From positions 186,001 through 250,000 of the forward strand of contig NZ_JANKZL010000004.1 in NCBI RefSeq assembly GCF_027568395.1: a stretch of DNA of 64,000 bases, read 5' to 3'. How positions within the stretch are numbered: the stretch's first letter is position 1; each line of letters opens with the position of its first letter. A program made the translations under genes and the position numbers. Origin of the DNA: Aminobacter sp. HY435. Lineage in GTDB: Bacteria; Pseudomonadota; Alphaproteobacteria; Rhizobiales; Rhizobiaceae. The notes beneath the pieces were generated by a model. It did not search any database, had not been told where the DNA came from, and saw nothing but the letters and a program-made list of their open reading frames with translations. This document shows positions 1-10,800 of this stretch, piece by piece.

Positions 1-1021
1 TGTGCAGCGCCTGGCGCACCTTCTGGTCGTCATAGGGCTTGTTGGCGACGTTGGTGCGGGCAACGATGGTTGCCGCGGTCACGACTTCCGACTTCACCAG
101 GCCGAGGCCGTCGAGGATCGAGACGTAGTCGGCTGAAGTCTCGAAGTTGGTGTGCACTTCGTTGGCCTCGAAGGCGCTGACCATGGCGGCCGGATCGGTG
201 CCGTAGTCGATCAGCTCGACGCCATCGAGATAGACGTCGCCATTCCACCACTTGCCATCCTCGCGGCGCTTGTAGACGACCTTCTGGCCGACATCGTAGG
301 ACACCAGTTCGAACGGGCCGGTGCCGATCGGGCAGGATTTGAAGTCGCCGCCCTTCTCGTCGAAGCTCTTGTGCACGATGAGGCCGGGATAGTCGGTCAG
401 GTTCGGGATGATCGCGATGTCCGACGAGGTCAGCTTCAGCTTGACCGTCATGTCGTCGACCTTCTCGACCGAGCCTTCGCGCAGCTTGCCCGTCTTTTCG
501 TCGACCAGCGAGCCGAGGCGGCCGGGCATCGAATTGCCTTCGGCGCTCTTGTCGGCCCAGCGGGTGAAATTGAAGATCACGTCGTCGGCGTTGAACGGGT
601 CGCCGTTGCTCCAGGTCACGCCCGGGCGGACATGCAGGACATATTCGGTGGCGTCGTCATTCACTTCCCAGCTTTCGAGCAGGTAGGGCTCGAAGGTGTA
701 TTTGGCGGTGTACTTGACCAGCGGCTCGATCGCCTGGCGCTGGGCGTTGGCGATTTCCGACCAGTCGGCCTTGCGCGGATCCTTGGGATCCTTGATCCAC
801 TGCGCGACCTTGAGCACGCCGCCCTTGGTCGGGGTTTCCTGCGCCAGCGCCTCTGTCGGGGCAACCAGACCGATCATGCCATAGGCCATCGCAGCCGAGG
901 CGCCGAAGGTCGATGCCATCGCCAGAAACTCGCGGCGATCCATCTTTCCGTTGACGACTTCCTGTGCCAGCTCACGGATGTGGCCGGGGACAAGATCAGA
1001 ATTGCTCTTGTAGAATGTCAT
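1..1021 (-). CDS. ABC transporter substrate-binding protein, family 5 (peptide/opine type), C-terminus cut by window
   Basis: This is a periplasmic ligand-binding component of a Dpp/Opp-type ABC importer. The reading frame starts at the ATG at 1019-1021 and runs off the left edge after about 340 residues, where family members usually have 500 or more. The N-terminus carries a Tat-like motif, [10 protein letters not shown], near residue 28, followed by a hydrophobic stretch and a cleavage-like LAQE. Family 5 hallmarks follow: [10 protein letters not shown] near the mature N-terminus, the segment [16 protein letters not shown], and [11 protein letters not shown]. The permease and ATPase genes would lie beyond the edge. 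A GTAACGTTAC palindrome lies 25 bp upstream of the start and may be a LacI-type operator. The family call is firm. The ligand (peptide, opine or sugar oligomer) cannot be told from this part. Confidence 0.9.
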   Translation of the reverse strand, partial: MTFYKSNSDLVPGHIRELAQEVVNGKMDRREFLAMASTFGASAAMAYGMIGLVAPTEALAQETPTKGGVLKVAQWIKDPKDPRKADWSEIANAQRQAIEPLVKYTAKYTFEPYLLESWEVNDDATEYVLHVRPGVTWSNGDPFNADDVIFNFTRWADKSAEGNSMPGRLGSLVDEKTGKLREGSVEKVDDMTVKLKLTSSDIAIIPNLTDYPGLIVHKSFDEKGGDFKSCPIGTGPFELVSYDVGQKVVYKRREDGKWWNGDVYLDGVELIDYGTDPAAMVSAFEANEVHTNFETSADYVSILDGLGLVKSEVVTAATIVARTNVANKPYDDQKVRQALH

Positions 1022-1045
1022 TTCCGTCTCCCATTGAATTGGCCT

Positions 1046-1055
1046 GTAACGTTAC
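1046..1055. promoter_or_regulatory. Perfect palindrome GTAACGTTAC, candidate LacI-family operator
   Basis: A perfect 10-bp palindrome lies 25 bp upstream of the solute-binding protein start. A nearly identical site (GTAACGTTAT) lies at 24814-24823, 27 bp upstream of the sugar isomerase gene. LacI-family regulators of carbohydrate genes commonly bind palindromes with a central CG. No such regulator is encoded in this window, so the link is inferred. Confidence 0.45.
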
Positions 1056-1207
1056 CTTTTCGCATCCGATTGCCGTTGTCAAAACGGTTGGATGTCGTAG
1101 TTCCCAGGTCCAAGTCTGCAATTTTGAGACGCAGGCAGTTCGCGCGATTACGACAGCATTGACGCAAAAATGCTAATGCTCGCCGGATTTGCCAAAATCT
1201 CCACGCC

Positions 1208-1250
1208 GGCCAACAAGGCCGCAAAAGCCGAGGCGAAGCCTTTGTTGGCC
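1208..1250. terminator. Near-perfect inverted repeat (hairpin)
   Basis: GGCCAACAAGGC at 1208-1219 pairs with GCCTTTGTTGGCC at 1238-1250, with one bulged base, around an 18-nt loop. There is no T-run on either side, so it is a weak terminator candidate. It lies in the 465-nt gap between tamB and the solute-binding protein gene, which otherwise holds only the operator palindrome and the repeat at 1385-1490. Confidence 0.3.
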
Positions 1251-1384
1251 AGATTTCCGCGAAGCGTATGGTGCTGCCGAAAGACGCGGAGATGACCCGC
1301 GAAAAGGCGGAATGGGCCTTCGCGAAACCACCGTGCTCCGCCGATGAGATAGTGGCGATACGGCTTCGGTAGGAACGGACGGCG

Positions 1385-1490
1385 CTAGAGCAATTCCAGG
1401 AAAAGTGTGACGCGGTTTTCCGTTCGGAATTGCGTCAAAACAAGGAGATAGAGCGTTTTCGCGATTCGAAGAAAAGCGAAAATGCTCTAG
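1385..1490. repeat. ~105-bp interspersed repeat, copy 1 (CTAG-ended)
   Basis: This dispersed element also occurs at 28812-28912 (inverted) and 30301-30402 (same orientation). Shared blocks are CAATTCCAGGAAA, GGTTTTCCGTTCGGA, TTGCGTC and AGATAGAGCGTTTTC. This copy has perfect 8-bp terminal inverted repeats, CTAGAGCA at 1385-1392 and TGCTCTAG at 1483-1490, and an internal hairpin in its right half. The right-hand CTAG contains the tamB stop codon (TAG on the minus strand, 1487-1489). It looks like a small non-coding palindromic repeat of rhizobial type. Confidence 0.75.
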
Positions 1491-4400
1491 TATTCGCGCT
1501 CGTAGAAGATGCCGCCCTTGGCCTCGCCATCATCGGTCGCCTGGCCGCGCAGCTTGACGCCGCGACCGACATTCAGGTCGATCGTCGCCTTGCCGGAACC
1601 AGGCTGGTCGCCCTTTTCAAGGCTGAGATAGGTGCGGTCGTTGAGATATTTGCCGACTGCAACCGAGGTTCCGCCCTGGTCGTTGGTGCGGATGTCCAGG
1701 TCGTCGACGCCAAGCGTCGCGCGCAGGCTCGACAACAGCGACGTCGAGCCACCGATACCGGCCATCGTGGCCGCGGCATCCGCGAGTTGGGCAATCTGCA
1801 GCGGCGACAGGTTGGACATCGAGCGGCCGAAGATCAGGCGCGCCAGAACCTCGTCCTCGGGCAGCGCCGGCACCGACGAGAAGGTGAATTGCGGGTTGTT
1901 GGCCTGACCGGTGATACCGATGGTGACGGTGGCGTCACCGGCTGTCGTTTCGGCGGCGAAATTGATGGTCGGCACCAGCGAGCCCGAGAAGCCGACGGAT
2001 CCCTGGGTGAAGTTGAGGCGCTTGCCGAGGACGGACAGACGCCCGCGCCTGAGCGTGAATTCGCCGATCGCTTCGGGCGCCGCCGACGACCCGGTCAGGC
2101 GCAGCGTTCCGCCCAGTTCCGCGTCGAGACCGCGTCCCTGGACGAAAATCTGACTGGGTGCGTTGACGGTCACGTCGAGCTTGAGCGCGCCGTTGCCGCC
2201 GCTGGCCTGTTCGGCCGGGCGCATGGCATTCTGCTGGGCGATGACGGCTTTCGGCGCGTCGCGGTGCTTGACGTCGACCGCGTTCAGCCCGCCCGGGAAT
2301 TTTTCCGGAATGCTGATGACCGTGCGGGCCAGATTGATGGTGCCGGAGAGCACCGGCGCGGTGACCAGCGGCCCCTTGATGGTGATGTCGCCGCCGAGAT
2401 TGGCCGTCACCACGCGGCCATCGGTATAGCGCCCATCGGTGAGCTTGATGGCGATGTCGGCCGGGAAGCCCTGCGCCGCGTTGGTGCCGACAGTGCCGCT
2501 CGCAGTCAGCGTTCCGCCGGTCGAGACGTTGCCGGTCAGGCGATTGATGCGGGCGACGCCAGCGTCGATGCCTATGTCGAGATTGATGTCGTTGATGGAC
2601 AGCCCCATCTGCGCCGCCAGCAGACGAGCACCGGAGGAGCGGACATTGCCCGAAATCACCGGCGACGACGCTGGGCCACGGACCTGAACGTTGACGTCAG
2701 CGGACCCGGTGAGTTGCAGCCCCTGCGCGGCAAGCGTCCGCGTCAGGAAGGCGAACGGCACCGGCCCGGAGACATTGACATCGAGCGTTACGGGTTGGCT
2801 GGTGACGACGGAACCGCCGCCGCGCAGGGCGAGCCCCGAGCCTTCCGAGATGTCGGCCTGGAATGTCAGCTTGCCGCCGGCGAAGGTGCCGCTTGAGCCG
2901 ATGTTCATGGCGCCAAAACCCGCGCCCGTGGTCTGGGCGATTGCCGCGCCCGCAACCTTGACGTCATAGCGCACGGTCGGGTTGGCGGCCGCACCCGTGA
3001 CATTTACGGTGCCGGAAACCGAACCGGCAGCGCCGAGGCCCGGCGAGAATGAATTGGCGAGCGAGGCAGGCACGTCGGCCAGAACGGCGTTGAGGTTGAG
3101 ATTGGCACCGGCAGTGCCGGAAACGGTGGCGGTGCCTCCGCCCAGCTTGAGCGCCAGCTTGTCGAGCGTGGTGACGCCGCCGGCAATCGCCACCGTCGTC
3201 GGGCGGGCCAGCGCCGCGCGGATGCCACGTACAGTGGCTTCGCCGGACGCCAGTTCGATGGTCGTCGTGCCGCCGCCGATCTTGAGCCGGCCGGCGGCCC
3301 TTGCCGGAATGTCGGCAACGGTCGCGCCGCCGGAAAACCCGGTCCATTCGCCGTCACGCTTCAAGCTGACGTCGATGCCGCTGATGACGGTCTTGCCCGA
3401 TGTCACCGACTTTGCCTTGACCGTGCCGGAGATCGCCGGGGCCTTCAGGTAGTTGAGGATGTCGGCATTGACGGTGACCGCGTTCGCGGCGATGTCGCCG
3501 CGCTTGAGTGCGGCCGTGTTCGCCTCGACTGTCACCTGGGGCACGTCGCCATTGCGGGTGAAGTTGATCTTGCCGCGCACGTCGCCCTCGGCCGTCTCCA
3601 GCGCCAGCGCGGCGATCGGGCCGATGTCGGGAAGGTCGAAGGTGATGGCGCCAATGGGCACGAAGCCCTTGTCGAAAACGAGGTCGCCGGAGAGCTTGTT
3701 TTGGCCAAGAGACAGCGACAAACCCTTGATTTCGCTCGTTCCGTCTGCGGTCCGCAAGACGGCGTTGCCTTCAAGCGCCTGGCCGGCGACATTGCCGGTC
3801 AGCGCCACGGTGGCAGCCGGATTGGCAGGATCGACCGTGCCGCTGGCCTTCAGGTCGAGCCCGGTGATCTGTCGCGAGGCGACCTCCAGGCTGTCGGCGG
3901 TGACATTCAGCGTCACATCGGGCGCGGTCCGCGCGCCTCTGGCGGTCAGCGCAAAATCGATGGCGCCGCTGGCTTCCCTGGACAGCAGCGAAACGTCGGC
4001 GAAGGACCCCTTGAGATCGGCGTCTATCTCGCTGCCCTGGACGCGTGCGGTGCCCTGCGCCTTGAGCGCTCCAGAGGTCAGCTCGATGGCGTTCGCAGCG
4101 AACGCGCCCTCGGCATCGCGGCTTGCGGTGGCCGAGAACTGGGTGCGTTCGGCGAGTGCGATGCGCAGGCCGGCCGGCAGGGCGCTCGACAGCACGTCAG
4201 CCTTGAGCCCAAGCTGAAGCGCGAGGTCGGCGAGGTTGAGCTTGGCGTTCATCTCGCCATTCAGCGCATCGCTGCGGATCGTGCCCTGCTCTACGACGAG
4301 TTCGGTCTTGCTGATCGAACCGCCCATGTCGACGGATACCCGCCCGGCGACCAGCGGGGCCAGCGTCGCGACATCGGTCTTGAGTTCGGCGACGCCGAGC

Positions 4401-5656
4401 TTGATGGTGAACGGGCCGCTGCGCTCGGCAATGTCGAAATTGTCGGAATGCGCGGAAGCGACGATGTCGCGCACTTCGGTGTTGCCGGCGATGACCGACA
4501 GCAGCGACGCGCTGAAGTCGACCGCCGGTGCCTTGCCGTCGCCAAAGGCGCGCAGCGAGGCGCTGTTGACGGCGACTGTCACCGGCTGGGCGTCGCTGCC
4601 GAGGCTGAGCACGATCGGGCCCTTGGCCGCGGTGACGTCGAACGACAGGTCGGCGGCGCCTTCCGGATTGAGCGACCCGGCGGCCTTGGCGGTCAGCGCT
4701 TCGCTGGAAATCGTGGCGCGCTCGATGTCGATGGCGCCGGCGCTGCCGCGGCTGCCGGCGACGTCGAAGGTGGTGTTGCCGGCCAGGAGCGGCTTCAGCA
4801 TCGCCGGCAGGAAATCCTCGAAATTGCCGTCGCCCTTGGCGGTGACGACGTTGCCCTGGTCGGTCAGTTGGTGCGTTCCGGCTATGCGGGTGACGACCTT
4901 GCCGTCGACGGCGAAGGTGCCTGTGCCGCTCCAGTCGGCCGCCGGGCCATCGCCCGAAACGACAAGCTCGACCGCCGGCTGGCCGGGCAGCTTGAGCAGG
5001 TTGGCGATGATGCCGCCGGCCGGCTCGGATGCGCGAACGTTGAGCCTGATGCGGTCGTCGGCTGGGGCGAAGGCGATGTCGGCGTCGATGACGCCCTCCC
5101 TGCCGTCGCTGCGCGAGACATTGAGCTTGCTTTCGATGGCCAGCGGCGACCGGTCGGCGCGCAGCGTGCCCTTGGCCGCCAGCTCGGCGATGCCGGCACC
5201 CGCGAGGACCTCGCCGAGCGCGATGTCAGGCAGGTCGATCTGGCGGATATCGACCGACACCGGCAGCGAGAAGCCGCCGCTGCTTTCCGTCTTGGCGCCG
5301 CCCTGCGGCAGACGGGCGACCTCGATGCGCTCGACGGCGACCTCTTCCGCGCGGAACGTACGCGACAAGAGCGCCAGCGGCGACCAGTCGACGGAAATGC
5401 CGCGCAGCGCCAGCCAGGCACCCTGGCTGTCCTCGATGACGACACTCTCAAGCGTCAGATTGCCCGACCAGATCCCGTTAAGACCACTCAGCCTGATCTT
5501 CTGCTCGTCGGTGGAGGCAACAGCGGAGATCAGCCCGGCAAGATTTTCCCGCCCCTTCGAGGTCAAGGTGAACACGCCGAGCGCGCCGGCCAGCAGGGCC
5601 AGCACGATAAGGAGCGTAACAGACAGGATGCGCAGGATTTTCTTCAGCATGGCCAT
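1487..5656 (-). CDS. tamB: Translocation and assembly module protein TamB (DUF490)
   Basis: TamB is a very long inner-membrane-anchored periplasmic protein. With TamA it forms a complex that spans the envelope and helps insert outer-membrane proteins; TamB-like AsmA-family proteins are also implicated in phospholipid transport. The 1,389-residue product has an N-terminal membrane anchor (residues about 5-28, LLIVLALLAGALGVFTL). A long repetitive beta-rich body follows, rich in patterns such as SGTVNVTG and LKLGGGTATVSG, which fits the hydrophobic-groove fold. The conserved C-terminal DUF490 region includes LARLIFGRSMSNLSPLQIAQ and ends in FYEREY. The length is normal for alphaproteobacterial TamB. 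It starts 5 bp after tamA, so the two are surely cotranscribed. Its TAG stop lies within a dispersed repeat. Confidence 0.95.
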   Translation of the reverse strand: MAMLKKILRILSVTLLIVLALLAGALGVFTLTSKGRENLAGLISAVASTDEQKIRLSGLNGIWSGNLTLESVVIEDSQGAWLALRGISVDWSPLALLSRTFRAEEVAVERIEVARLPQGGAKTESSGGFSLPVSVDIRQIDLPDIALGEVLAGAGIAELAAKGTLRADRSPLAIESKLNVSRSDGREGVIDADIAFAPADDRIRLNVRASEPAGGIIANLLKLPGQPAVELVVSGDGPAADWSGTGTFAVDGKVVTRIAGTHQLTDQGNVVTAKGDGNFEDFLPAMLKPLLAGNTTFDVAGSRGSAGAIDIERATISSEALTAKAAGSLNPEGAADLSFDVTAAKGPIVLSLGSDAQPVTVAVNSASLRAFGDGKAPAVDFSASLLSVIAGNTEVRDIVASAHSDNFDIAERSGPFTIKLGVAELKTDVATLAPLVAGRVSVDMGGSISKTELVVEQGTIRSDALNGEMNAKLNLADLALQLGLKADVLSSALPAGLRIALAERTQFSATASRDAEGAFAANAIELTSGALKAQGTARVQGSEIDADLKGSFADVSLLSREASGAIDFALTARGARTAPDVTLNVTADSLEVASRQITGLDLKASGTVDPANPAATVALTGNVAGQALEGNAVLRTADGTSEIKGLSLSLGQNKLSGDLVFDKGFVPIGAITFDLPDIGPIAALALETAEGDVRGKINFTRNGDVPQVTVEANTAALKRGDIAANAVTVNADILNYLKAPAISGTVKAKSVTSGKTVISGIDVSLKRDGEWTGFSGGATVADIPARAAGRLKIGGGTTTIELASGEATVRGIRAALARPTTVAIAGGVTTLDKLALKLGGGTATVSGTAGANLNLNAVLADVPASLANSFSPGLGAAGSVSGTVNVTGAAANPTVRYDVKVAGAAIAQTTGAGFGAMNIGSSGTFAGGKLTFQADISEGSGLALRGGGSVVTSQPVTLDVNVSGPVPFAFLTRTLAAQGLQLTGSADVNVQVRGPASSPVISGNVRSSGARLLAAQMGLSINDINLDIGIDAGVARINRLTGNVSTGGTLTASGTVGTNAAQGFPADIAIKLTDGRYTDGRVVTANLGGDITIKGPLVTAPVLSGTINLARTVISIPEKFPGGLNAVDVKHRDAPKAVIAQQNAMRPAEQASGGNGALKLDVTVNAPSQIFVQGRGLDAELGGTLRLTGSSAAPEAIGEFTLRRGRLSVLGKRLNFTQGSVGFSGSLVPTINFAAETTAGDATVTIGITGQANNPQFTFSSVPALPEDEVLARLIFGRSMSNLSPLQIAQLADAAATMAGIGGSTSLLSSLRATLGVDDLDIRTNDQGGTSVAVGKYLNDRTYLSLEKGDQPGSGKATIDLNVGRGVKLRGQATDDGEAKGGIFYEREY

Positions 5657-5661
5657 CGGAA

Positions 5662-7599
5662 TCAGAAGGACTGGCCGACACCGGCATAGATACCGTAGCG
5701 CGGGTCGCCGGGTTCCGGGTTGAGCGGCACGGCGACATCGACGCGCAACGGTCCGAAAGGCGTGAGGTAGCGGACGCCGACGCCGGCGCCGACCTTCACG
5801 GACGAAAAATTGGGAAACTGCGTCGTCGAGACCGTGCCGGCGTCGACAAACGGCACGATGCCGATCTTTTCGGTCACCTGGTAGCGCATCTCGATTGAGG
5901 TTTCAGCATAGGACAGGCCGCCGGTCGGCTTGCCGTCGGTGTGCGGTCCGATGCCCTGGTAGGCGTAGCCACGTACCGAGCCGCCACCACCGGCATAGAA
6001 GCGACGGTCGGCCGGCACCTCATCGAGCGAAGCGCCCAGGATCGAGCCGATGGCCACGCGCCCGGCAAGCACGAACTTGTTGTTGGAATCGAGCCCGTAA
6101 TAGGTCGAGCCCTCGCCCTTCAGCTTGACGAAGGCATTGCCGTTCAGCGTGTCGTAGGTCGGCTCGGCATAGGCAAGCGCGCGGAAGCCGCTGGTCGGGT
6201 TCAGCTTGTTGTCGCGGCTGTCATAGACATATTGCAGCGGCAAGCTGACCAGCAGGTACTTCTTGCCGTCGGGATTGAGCACGTCCTCGATGTCGGAATA
6301 GTCGACGGTGATCTCACCCGAGACCGTCTGCTGCTTGGTCAGCTCGTAGGTTAGACCCGTGCTCGCCTTGACCGAGAAGCGGTCGTAGGCGTCGGGATGG
6401 TCGGACACCACCTTGGCGTTGGCGAAGAACTTAGACACCGGACCGATGACGCCCGGCTTCTCGAACATGACGCCGGCATTGTAGTTGAGATCGCCGATCT
6501 CGGTGGTATCGCCGATGCGGCTGATCGAACCGCTAATACGCAGCTTTTCGGCGCGGCCGAACAGGTTGCGGTGCCCCCAGTAGCCCTCGATGCCGGCACC
6601 CTCGGTGTTGGAGAAGGTCGCGCCGGCGCCGAAATAGCGCATCTTGCGCTCGCTGACGCGCACGTCCATCGGAATCTGGCCGGCAGCGTCGAGCTCCTCG
6701 GCCTGGTTGATCGCAACGCTCGAGAACACTTCAAGGCCGAGCAGGCGGTTGCGCGTGTCGTCGATCTCTTGCGGCGAATAACGCGTGCCCTGCTTGAGCC
6801 CGGTCATGTAGACGGTGAACTCGCGGTCAACGAGCTCGGTCCCATCGACGGTCGTCGGGCCGTAGTCGGCGATGGGACCGGCGGCGACATCGAACGTGAC
6901 GTCGAGCGTCGCGGTCGGATGGTCGGCGACGATGGTCCGGCTGACGACATGGGCAAGCGGCCTGCCCTCTTCCCGGAGCGCGCGCACGATACCGGCCTCG
7001 GCCCGCAACACGGCGTCGGAACTGGCATCGCCGCCGGCGATCAGGCCGAAATCGGCCCCCCTGATGTCGGCGGCGTCACCCTTCAGCACGATGTCGCCGA
7101 GCCTGAATTCCTGGCCGGGATGGATGGTGATGGTGACGGCAACCGGCTGCGGCCCGTCGAACACCGCGTCGGGCTCCAGTGAATCGAGCGAGCGGCCGTC
7201 GATCGAGATGTCGACGACGCCGTCGTAGCGGGCCTTGGAGAACAAGGCGGCGACAAGCCTCTCGCGGTCGTTGCGCGCCTTGGCGAGCAGGCCGAGCGAG
7301 CCGGAAACCGGCCGATCTTCCTCGCTCTTCAGCAGCGATGCGTTTTCGAGCGCCTTCTTGAGGTCCTTGTCCTCGCCGATGACCTCGAACGATGTCACGG
7401 CATATTTCAGCGGATCGACGATATCGTCGTCTTCGTCGTTCCCGGCTCCCCAGAGCCTGATTCCGAATATCTTGAGGGCCATTGCCTCATGCGTTTCGAC
7501 GGCCAGTATGGTGGTCGCCAACAGCGCTGCCAACGCCGCGCGCGGAAGCGCGCGGGCGCCTGTCAGTCTCTGGAATCCACGCAAACGCCGCACAAACAT
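5662..7599 (-). CDS. tamA: Outer-membrane assembly factor TamA (BamA/Omp85 superfamily)
   Basis: This is the outer-membrane partner of TamB, with N-terminal POTRA domains and a 16-strand Omp85 barrel. I chose the ATG at 7597-7599 because it begins a good signal peptide (FVRRLRGF, then ALAALLATTILA, cut near EAMA-LKIFG) and has GGGAG upstream. An ATG at 7671 would add 24 residues without a ribosome binding site. POTRA-like segments include FRLGDIVLKGDA and TVDGTELVDREF. The barrel has the Omp85 loop motif GGGGSVRGYAYQ, and the last strand GIYAGVGQSF ends in phenylalanine, as expected for Bam recognition. The product is about 645 residues. It is first in the tamA-tamB pair. Confidence 0.94.
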   Translation of the reverse strand: MFVRRLRGFQRLTGARALPRAALAALLATTILAVETHEAMALKIFGIRLWGAGNDEDDDIVDPLKYAVTSFEVIGEDKDLKKALENASLLKSEEDRPVSGSLGLLAKARNDRERLVAALFSKARYDGVVDISIDGRSLDSLEPDAVFDGPQPVAVTITIHPGQEFRLGDIVLKGDAADIRGADFGLIAGGDASSDAVLRAEAGIVRALREEGRPLAHVVSRTIVADHPTATLDVTFDVAAGPIADYGPTTVDGTELVDREFTVYMTGLKQGTRYSPQEIDDTRNRLLGLEVFSSVAINQAEELDAAGQIPMDVRVSERKMRYFGAGATFSNTEGAGIEGYWGHRNLFGRAEKLRISGSISRIGDTTEIGDLNYNAGVMFEKPGVIGPVSKFFANAKVVSDHPDAYDRFSVKASTGLTYELTKQQTVSGEITVDYSDIEDVLNPDGKKYLLVSLPLQYVYDSRDNKLNPTSGFRALAYAEPTYDTLNGNAFVKLKGEGSTYYGLDSNNKFVLAGRVAIGSILGASLDEVPADRRFYAGGGGSVRGYAYQGIGPHTDGKPTGGLSYAETSIEMRYQVTEKIGIVPFVDAGTVSTTQFPNFSSVKVGAGVGVRYLTPFGPLRVDVAVPLNPEPGDPRYGIYAGVGQSF

Positions 7600-7881
7600 C
7601 AAGCCAAGGTAGCTCCCAATCCTAAAATTGGAATGAAGTTTCTGCGAATTCGTAAAGCAGCCACAATCCATATGTCAGTTTTCGCTGGGCGTTTGAACGA
7701 CCGTCGGGACAGGGATTCGGCTGTGTTCATAGGGGCGAACCGCATGGTCGGGGCAATACCATGCACTGTGTCCAAGACAAACCTTATCCTCGCGGGCTCG
7801 GCCTGCAGGCTCCGTATTGACTGTACGGGGCCAAGTCTGAACATGGCGACTTGAACGGCGACTGAGCTGTCGGAGGGACTG
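7600..7881. promoter_or_regulatory. Divergent intergenic region between tamA and the macroglobulin gene
   Basis: These 282 nt separate two divergent operons and must hold both promoters. A ribosome binding site, CGGAGGGA (7871-7878), precedes the plus-strand start. I could not define -35/-10 boxes with confidence and see no coding signal. Confidence 0.4.
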
Positions 7882-10800
7882 ATGATGCGTGCGATGCGTG
7901 TTTTTCCTGTTTTCGTGCTTGTCTTCCTGGCTTGGGCATCCGCGGCGCTGGCGGCTGAACCGCGGCGCATCGAAACGACTGACGGCAGCGACTATTTCGG
8001 CTTCGACCTGAGGTCCGAACAGAATGTGACGCTCGACCAGTGCCAGACGTCATGTCTCGGCGATTCCGCCTGCCGCGCCTTCACCTACAACACCAAGGCG
8101 AAATGGTGCTTCCTGAAGTCGGATTTCGCCATCATCAAGCCGTTCGCCGGCGCAGTTGCCGGCAAGGTCGTGCCGCTCAACGGCGATCCCGACATCGGCG
8201 CCCCGGCGGAGTTGACCTTCTTCCCAGCCTCGATGATTGACGAGGCCCGCCAGTACCGCAGCGCGCTGACCAACGGCTCGGTGGTGACGGGCGACGAAGG
8301 CCTGGCGGCGCTGACCGCCGCCGGCGACAGCTCGTTGCAGTCGGGCGATCCGCGCACCGCGATGCAGAAGTTCCGCGCCGCCGTCGCAATCCTGCCCGAT
8401 GACGCCGCGATCTGGGCTCGTCTTGCCCGCGCCACCGCCATCGTTTCGCCGATCAACGGCGAGGAGACGGCCTCGCTCCGGCGCGACATGACGTCCAGCG
8501 CCTACAACACCTACCTGCTGTCGCGGACCGCCGCCACTCGCGCCGACAGCCTGGCACTTCTGGCGCGCGGGCTCGACAAGCGCGACATGTTCCGTCCCTC
8601 GCTGCAGGCCTACGAGGCAAGCCTTGCACTCGACAATTCGGCCGCGATCCGCGCCGAATATGACGACCTGAAAGCGCGCAAGGGCTTCCGCGTCGTCGAA
8701 CACACCATCGACGCCGACACCACCTCGCCGCGCGTCTGCGCCCAGTTTTCCGAGGCGCTGGTCAAGGCGGGCGTCGACTACGCGCCCTTCGTCACCGTCG
8801 ATGACGCAGCGCCCAAGAGCGTCGAGGCCAAGGACCGGCAGATCTGCGTCGAAGGCCTGGAGCACGGCAAGCACTATCGCGTCGCCTTCCGTCCCGGCCT
8901 GCCTGCAGCCATCGGGGAAGTCCTCGAAGCCCCGGTCGTGCTGTCGGTCTATGTCCAGGATCGGGCCCAGTCGGCCCGCTTCACCGGCGACAGCTTCGTC
9001 CTGCCGTCGACGGCTCGCCGCGGCATCCCTGTTGTCACCATCAACATGGAAGCGGCGGACATGAAGCTCTACCGCATCGGCGACCGGTCGCTGGCGCAGT
9101 TGCTCTCCGGCTACCAGTTCCTGCGCCAGCTCGACGGCTATGACCTTTCTTCGATCGCCGACCAGATGGGCGAGCCGGTCTGGGAAGGCCAGCTGGCGGT
9201 GGCAAACGACCTCAACAAGGAAGTGACAACCTCCTTCCCGGTCGACGAGGCGCTGCCCAGCCGCAAGCCCGGCGTCTATGTGCTGACCGCCCAGCCGGTC
9301 GACGACAGGAGCGACACCTGGGCCTCGCGCGCCACGCAGTGGTTCGTCGTCTCGGATATCGGGCTTTCGACCTACACCGGACAGGACGGGCTCAACGTTT
9401 TTGCCCGCTCGCTCGGTTCGGCCAAGCCGATGACCGACGTGGAATTGACGCTGCTTGCCCGCAACAACGAAATCCTTGGCACGGCCAGAACTGACGCCGA
9501 GGGCCGCGCCACCTTCAATCCTGGCCTGACCCGCGGCGATGGCGGCCTGGCCCCGGCGGTGCTGATGGCCAACCACGGCGACGGCGATTTCGTCTTCCTC
9601 GACATGACGCGGGCCGGCTTCGACCTGTCCGATCGCGGCGTCACCGGCCGCGCAGCCCCGGGCGCGCTGGACGTCTACGCCTGGACCGAGCGCGGCATCT
9701 ACCGCGTCGGCGAGACGGTGCATGCGGCTGCCCTTGCCCGCGATGACGCCGCCAGGGCCAACGACCTGCCGCTGACCTTCATCTTCACCCGTCCCGACGG
9801 CGTCGAAGACCGGCGCGTCGTCAGCCAGGACGGCAGCGCCGGCGGCCACGCCGTCGACCTGCCGCTCTCCACTGCCGCGATGCGCGGCACCTGGAGCATG
9901 AATATCCACACCGACCCCAAGCAGCCGGCTATCGCCAGCCATATGTTCCTGGTCGAGGATTTCGTGCCAGACCGCATCGAATTCACCCTGACCTCCGACC
10001 GCGACGAGATCGCAGTGGGCGAAACCGCGAACGCGACCGTCGACGGCCGCTTCCTGTATGGCGCGCCGGCGGCCGGACTGGCGCTCGAAGGCGAAGTGAC
10101 GCTGTCGACCAAGCGCGAATGGGACGCATTCAAGGGCTACAGCTTCGGTCTCGCCGACGAGCAGGACGGCGAAGCGACCCGCACCCCGCTGAGCGGCCTG
10201 CCGCTGGTCGGCGACGACGGCAAGGCCACCTTCCCGATCGAGGTCGCCTCAGCACCTTCGACGACGCGGCTGGTCAATGCGGCGGTCACCGTGCGCATGC
10301 GCGAGACCGGCGGCCGGGCGGTGGAGGAAAGGCTCGACATCGGCGTCCTGCCACAAGGCACGATGATCGGCATCCGGCCGGACTTCGCCGGCGGAGAGGT
10401 GCCGCAGGGCGGTACCGCCAAATTCAGCCTGATCGCCGCCCGGCCGGACGGCCAGCGCGCCGAACTCCAGGGCGCGCAATGGTCGCTGGTCAAGGTCGAG
10501 CGGAACTACCAGTGGTATCGCTCGGGCAGTTCCTGGAACTACGAACCGGTCACCTTCACCAAGTCGATAGCCACCGGCCAGGTCGACCTCACTGCCAACG
10601 CCGAAGCGACCGTATCGCTGCCCGTCGACTGGGGCCGCTACCGCCTCGAGGTCGAGACATCAGATCCCTCGGGTCCCGCGACGAGCTACGAGTTCGACGC
10701 CGGCTGGTATGTCTCGGCGACCTCGACCGAGACGCCTGATGGCCTCGAAGTCGCCCTCGACAAGGAAACCTATGCAGCCGGCGAAGTGGCCAAGCTCAAG

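Noticed and set aside
1268-1372. Small 34-codon ORF (MVLPKDAEMTREK...) between tamB and the solute-binding protein gene
   Set aside because: It has no clear ribosome binding site and no recognisable family. It could be a gene remnant but I cannot support it.
1487-1490. tamB truncated by insertion of the dispersed repeat
   Set aside because: The protein keeps a complete DUF490 C-terminus and normal length, so the repeat only abuts or forms the stop codon.
3701-5689. 662-codon plus-strand frame opposite tamB
   Set aside because: The sense-strand TamB has clear domains and continuity with tamA. The antisense frame shows no recognisable domain, and I saw no ribosome binding site for it.
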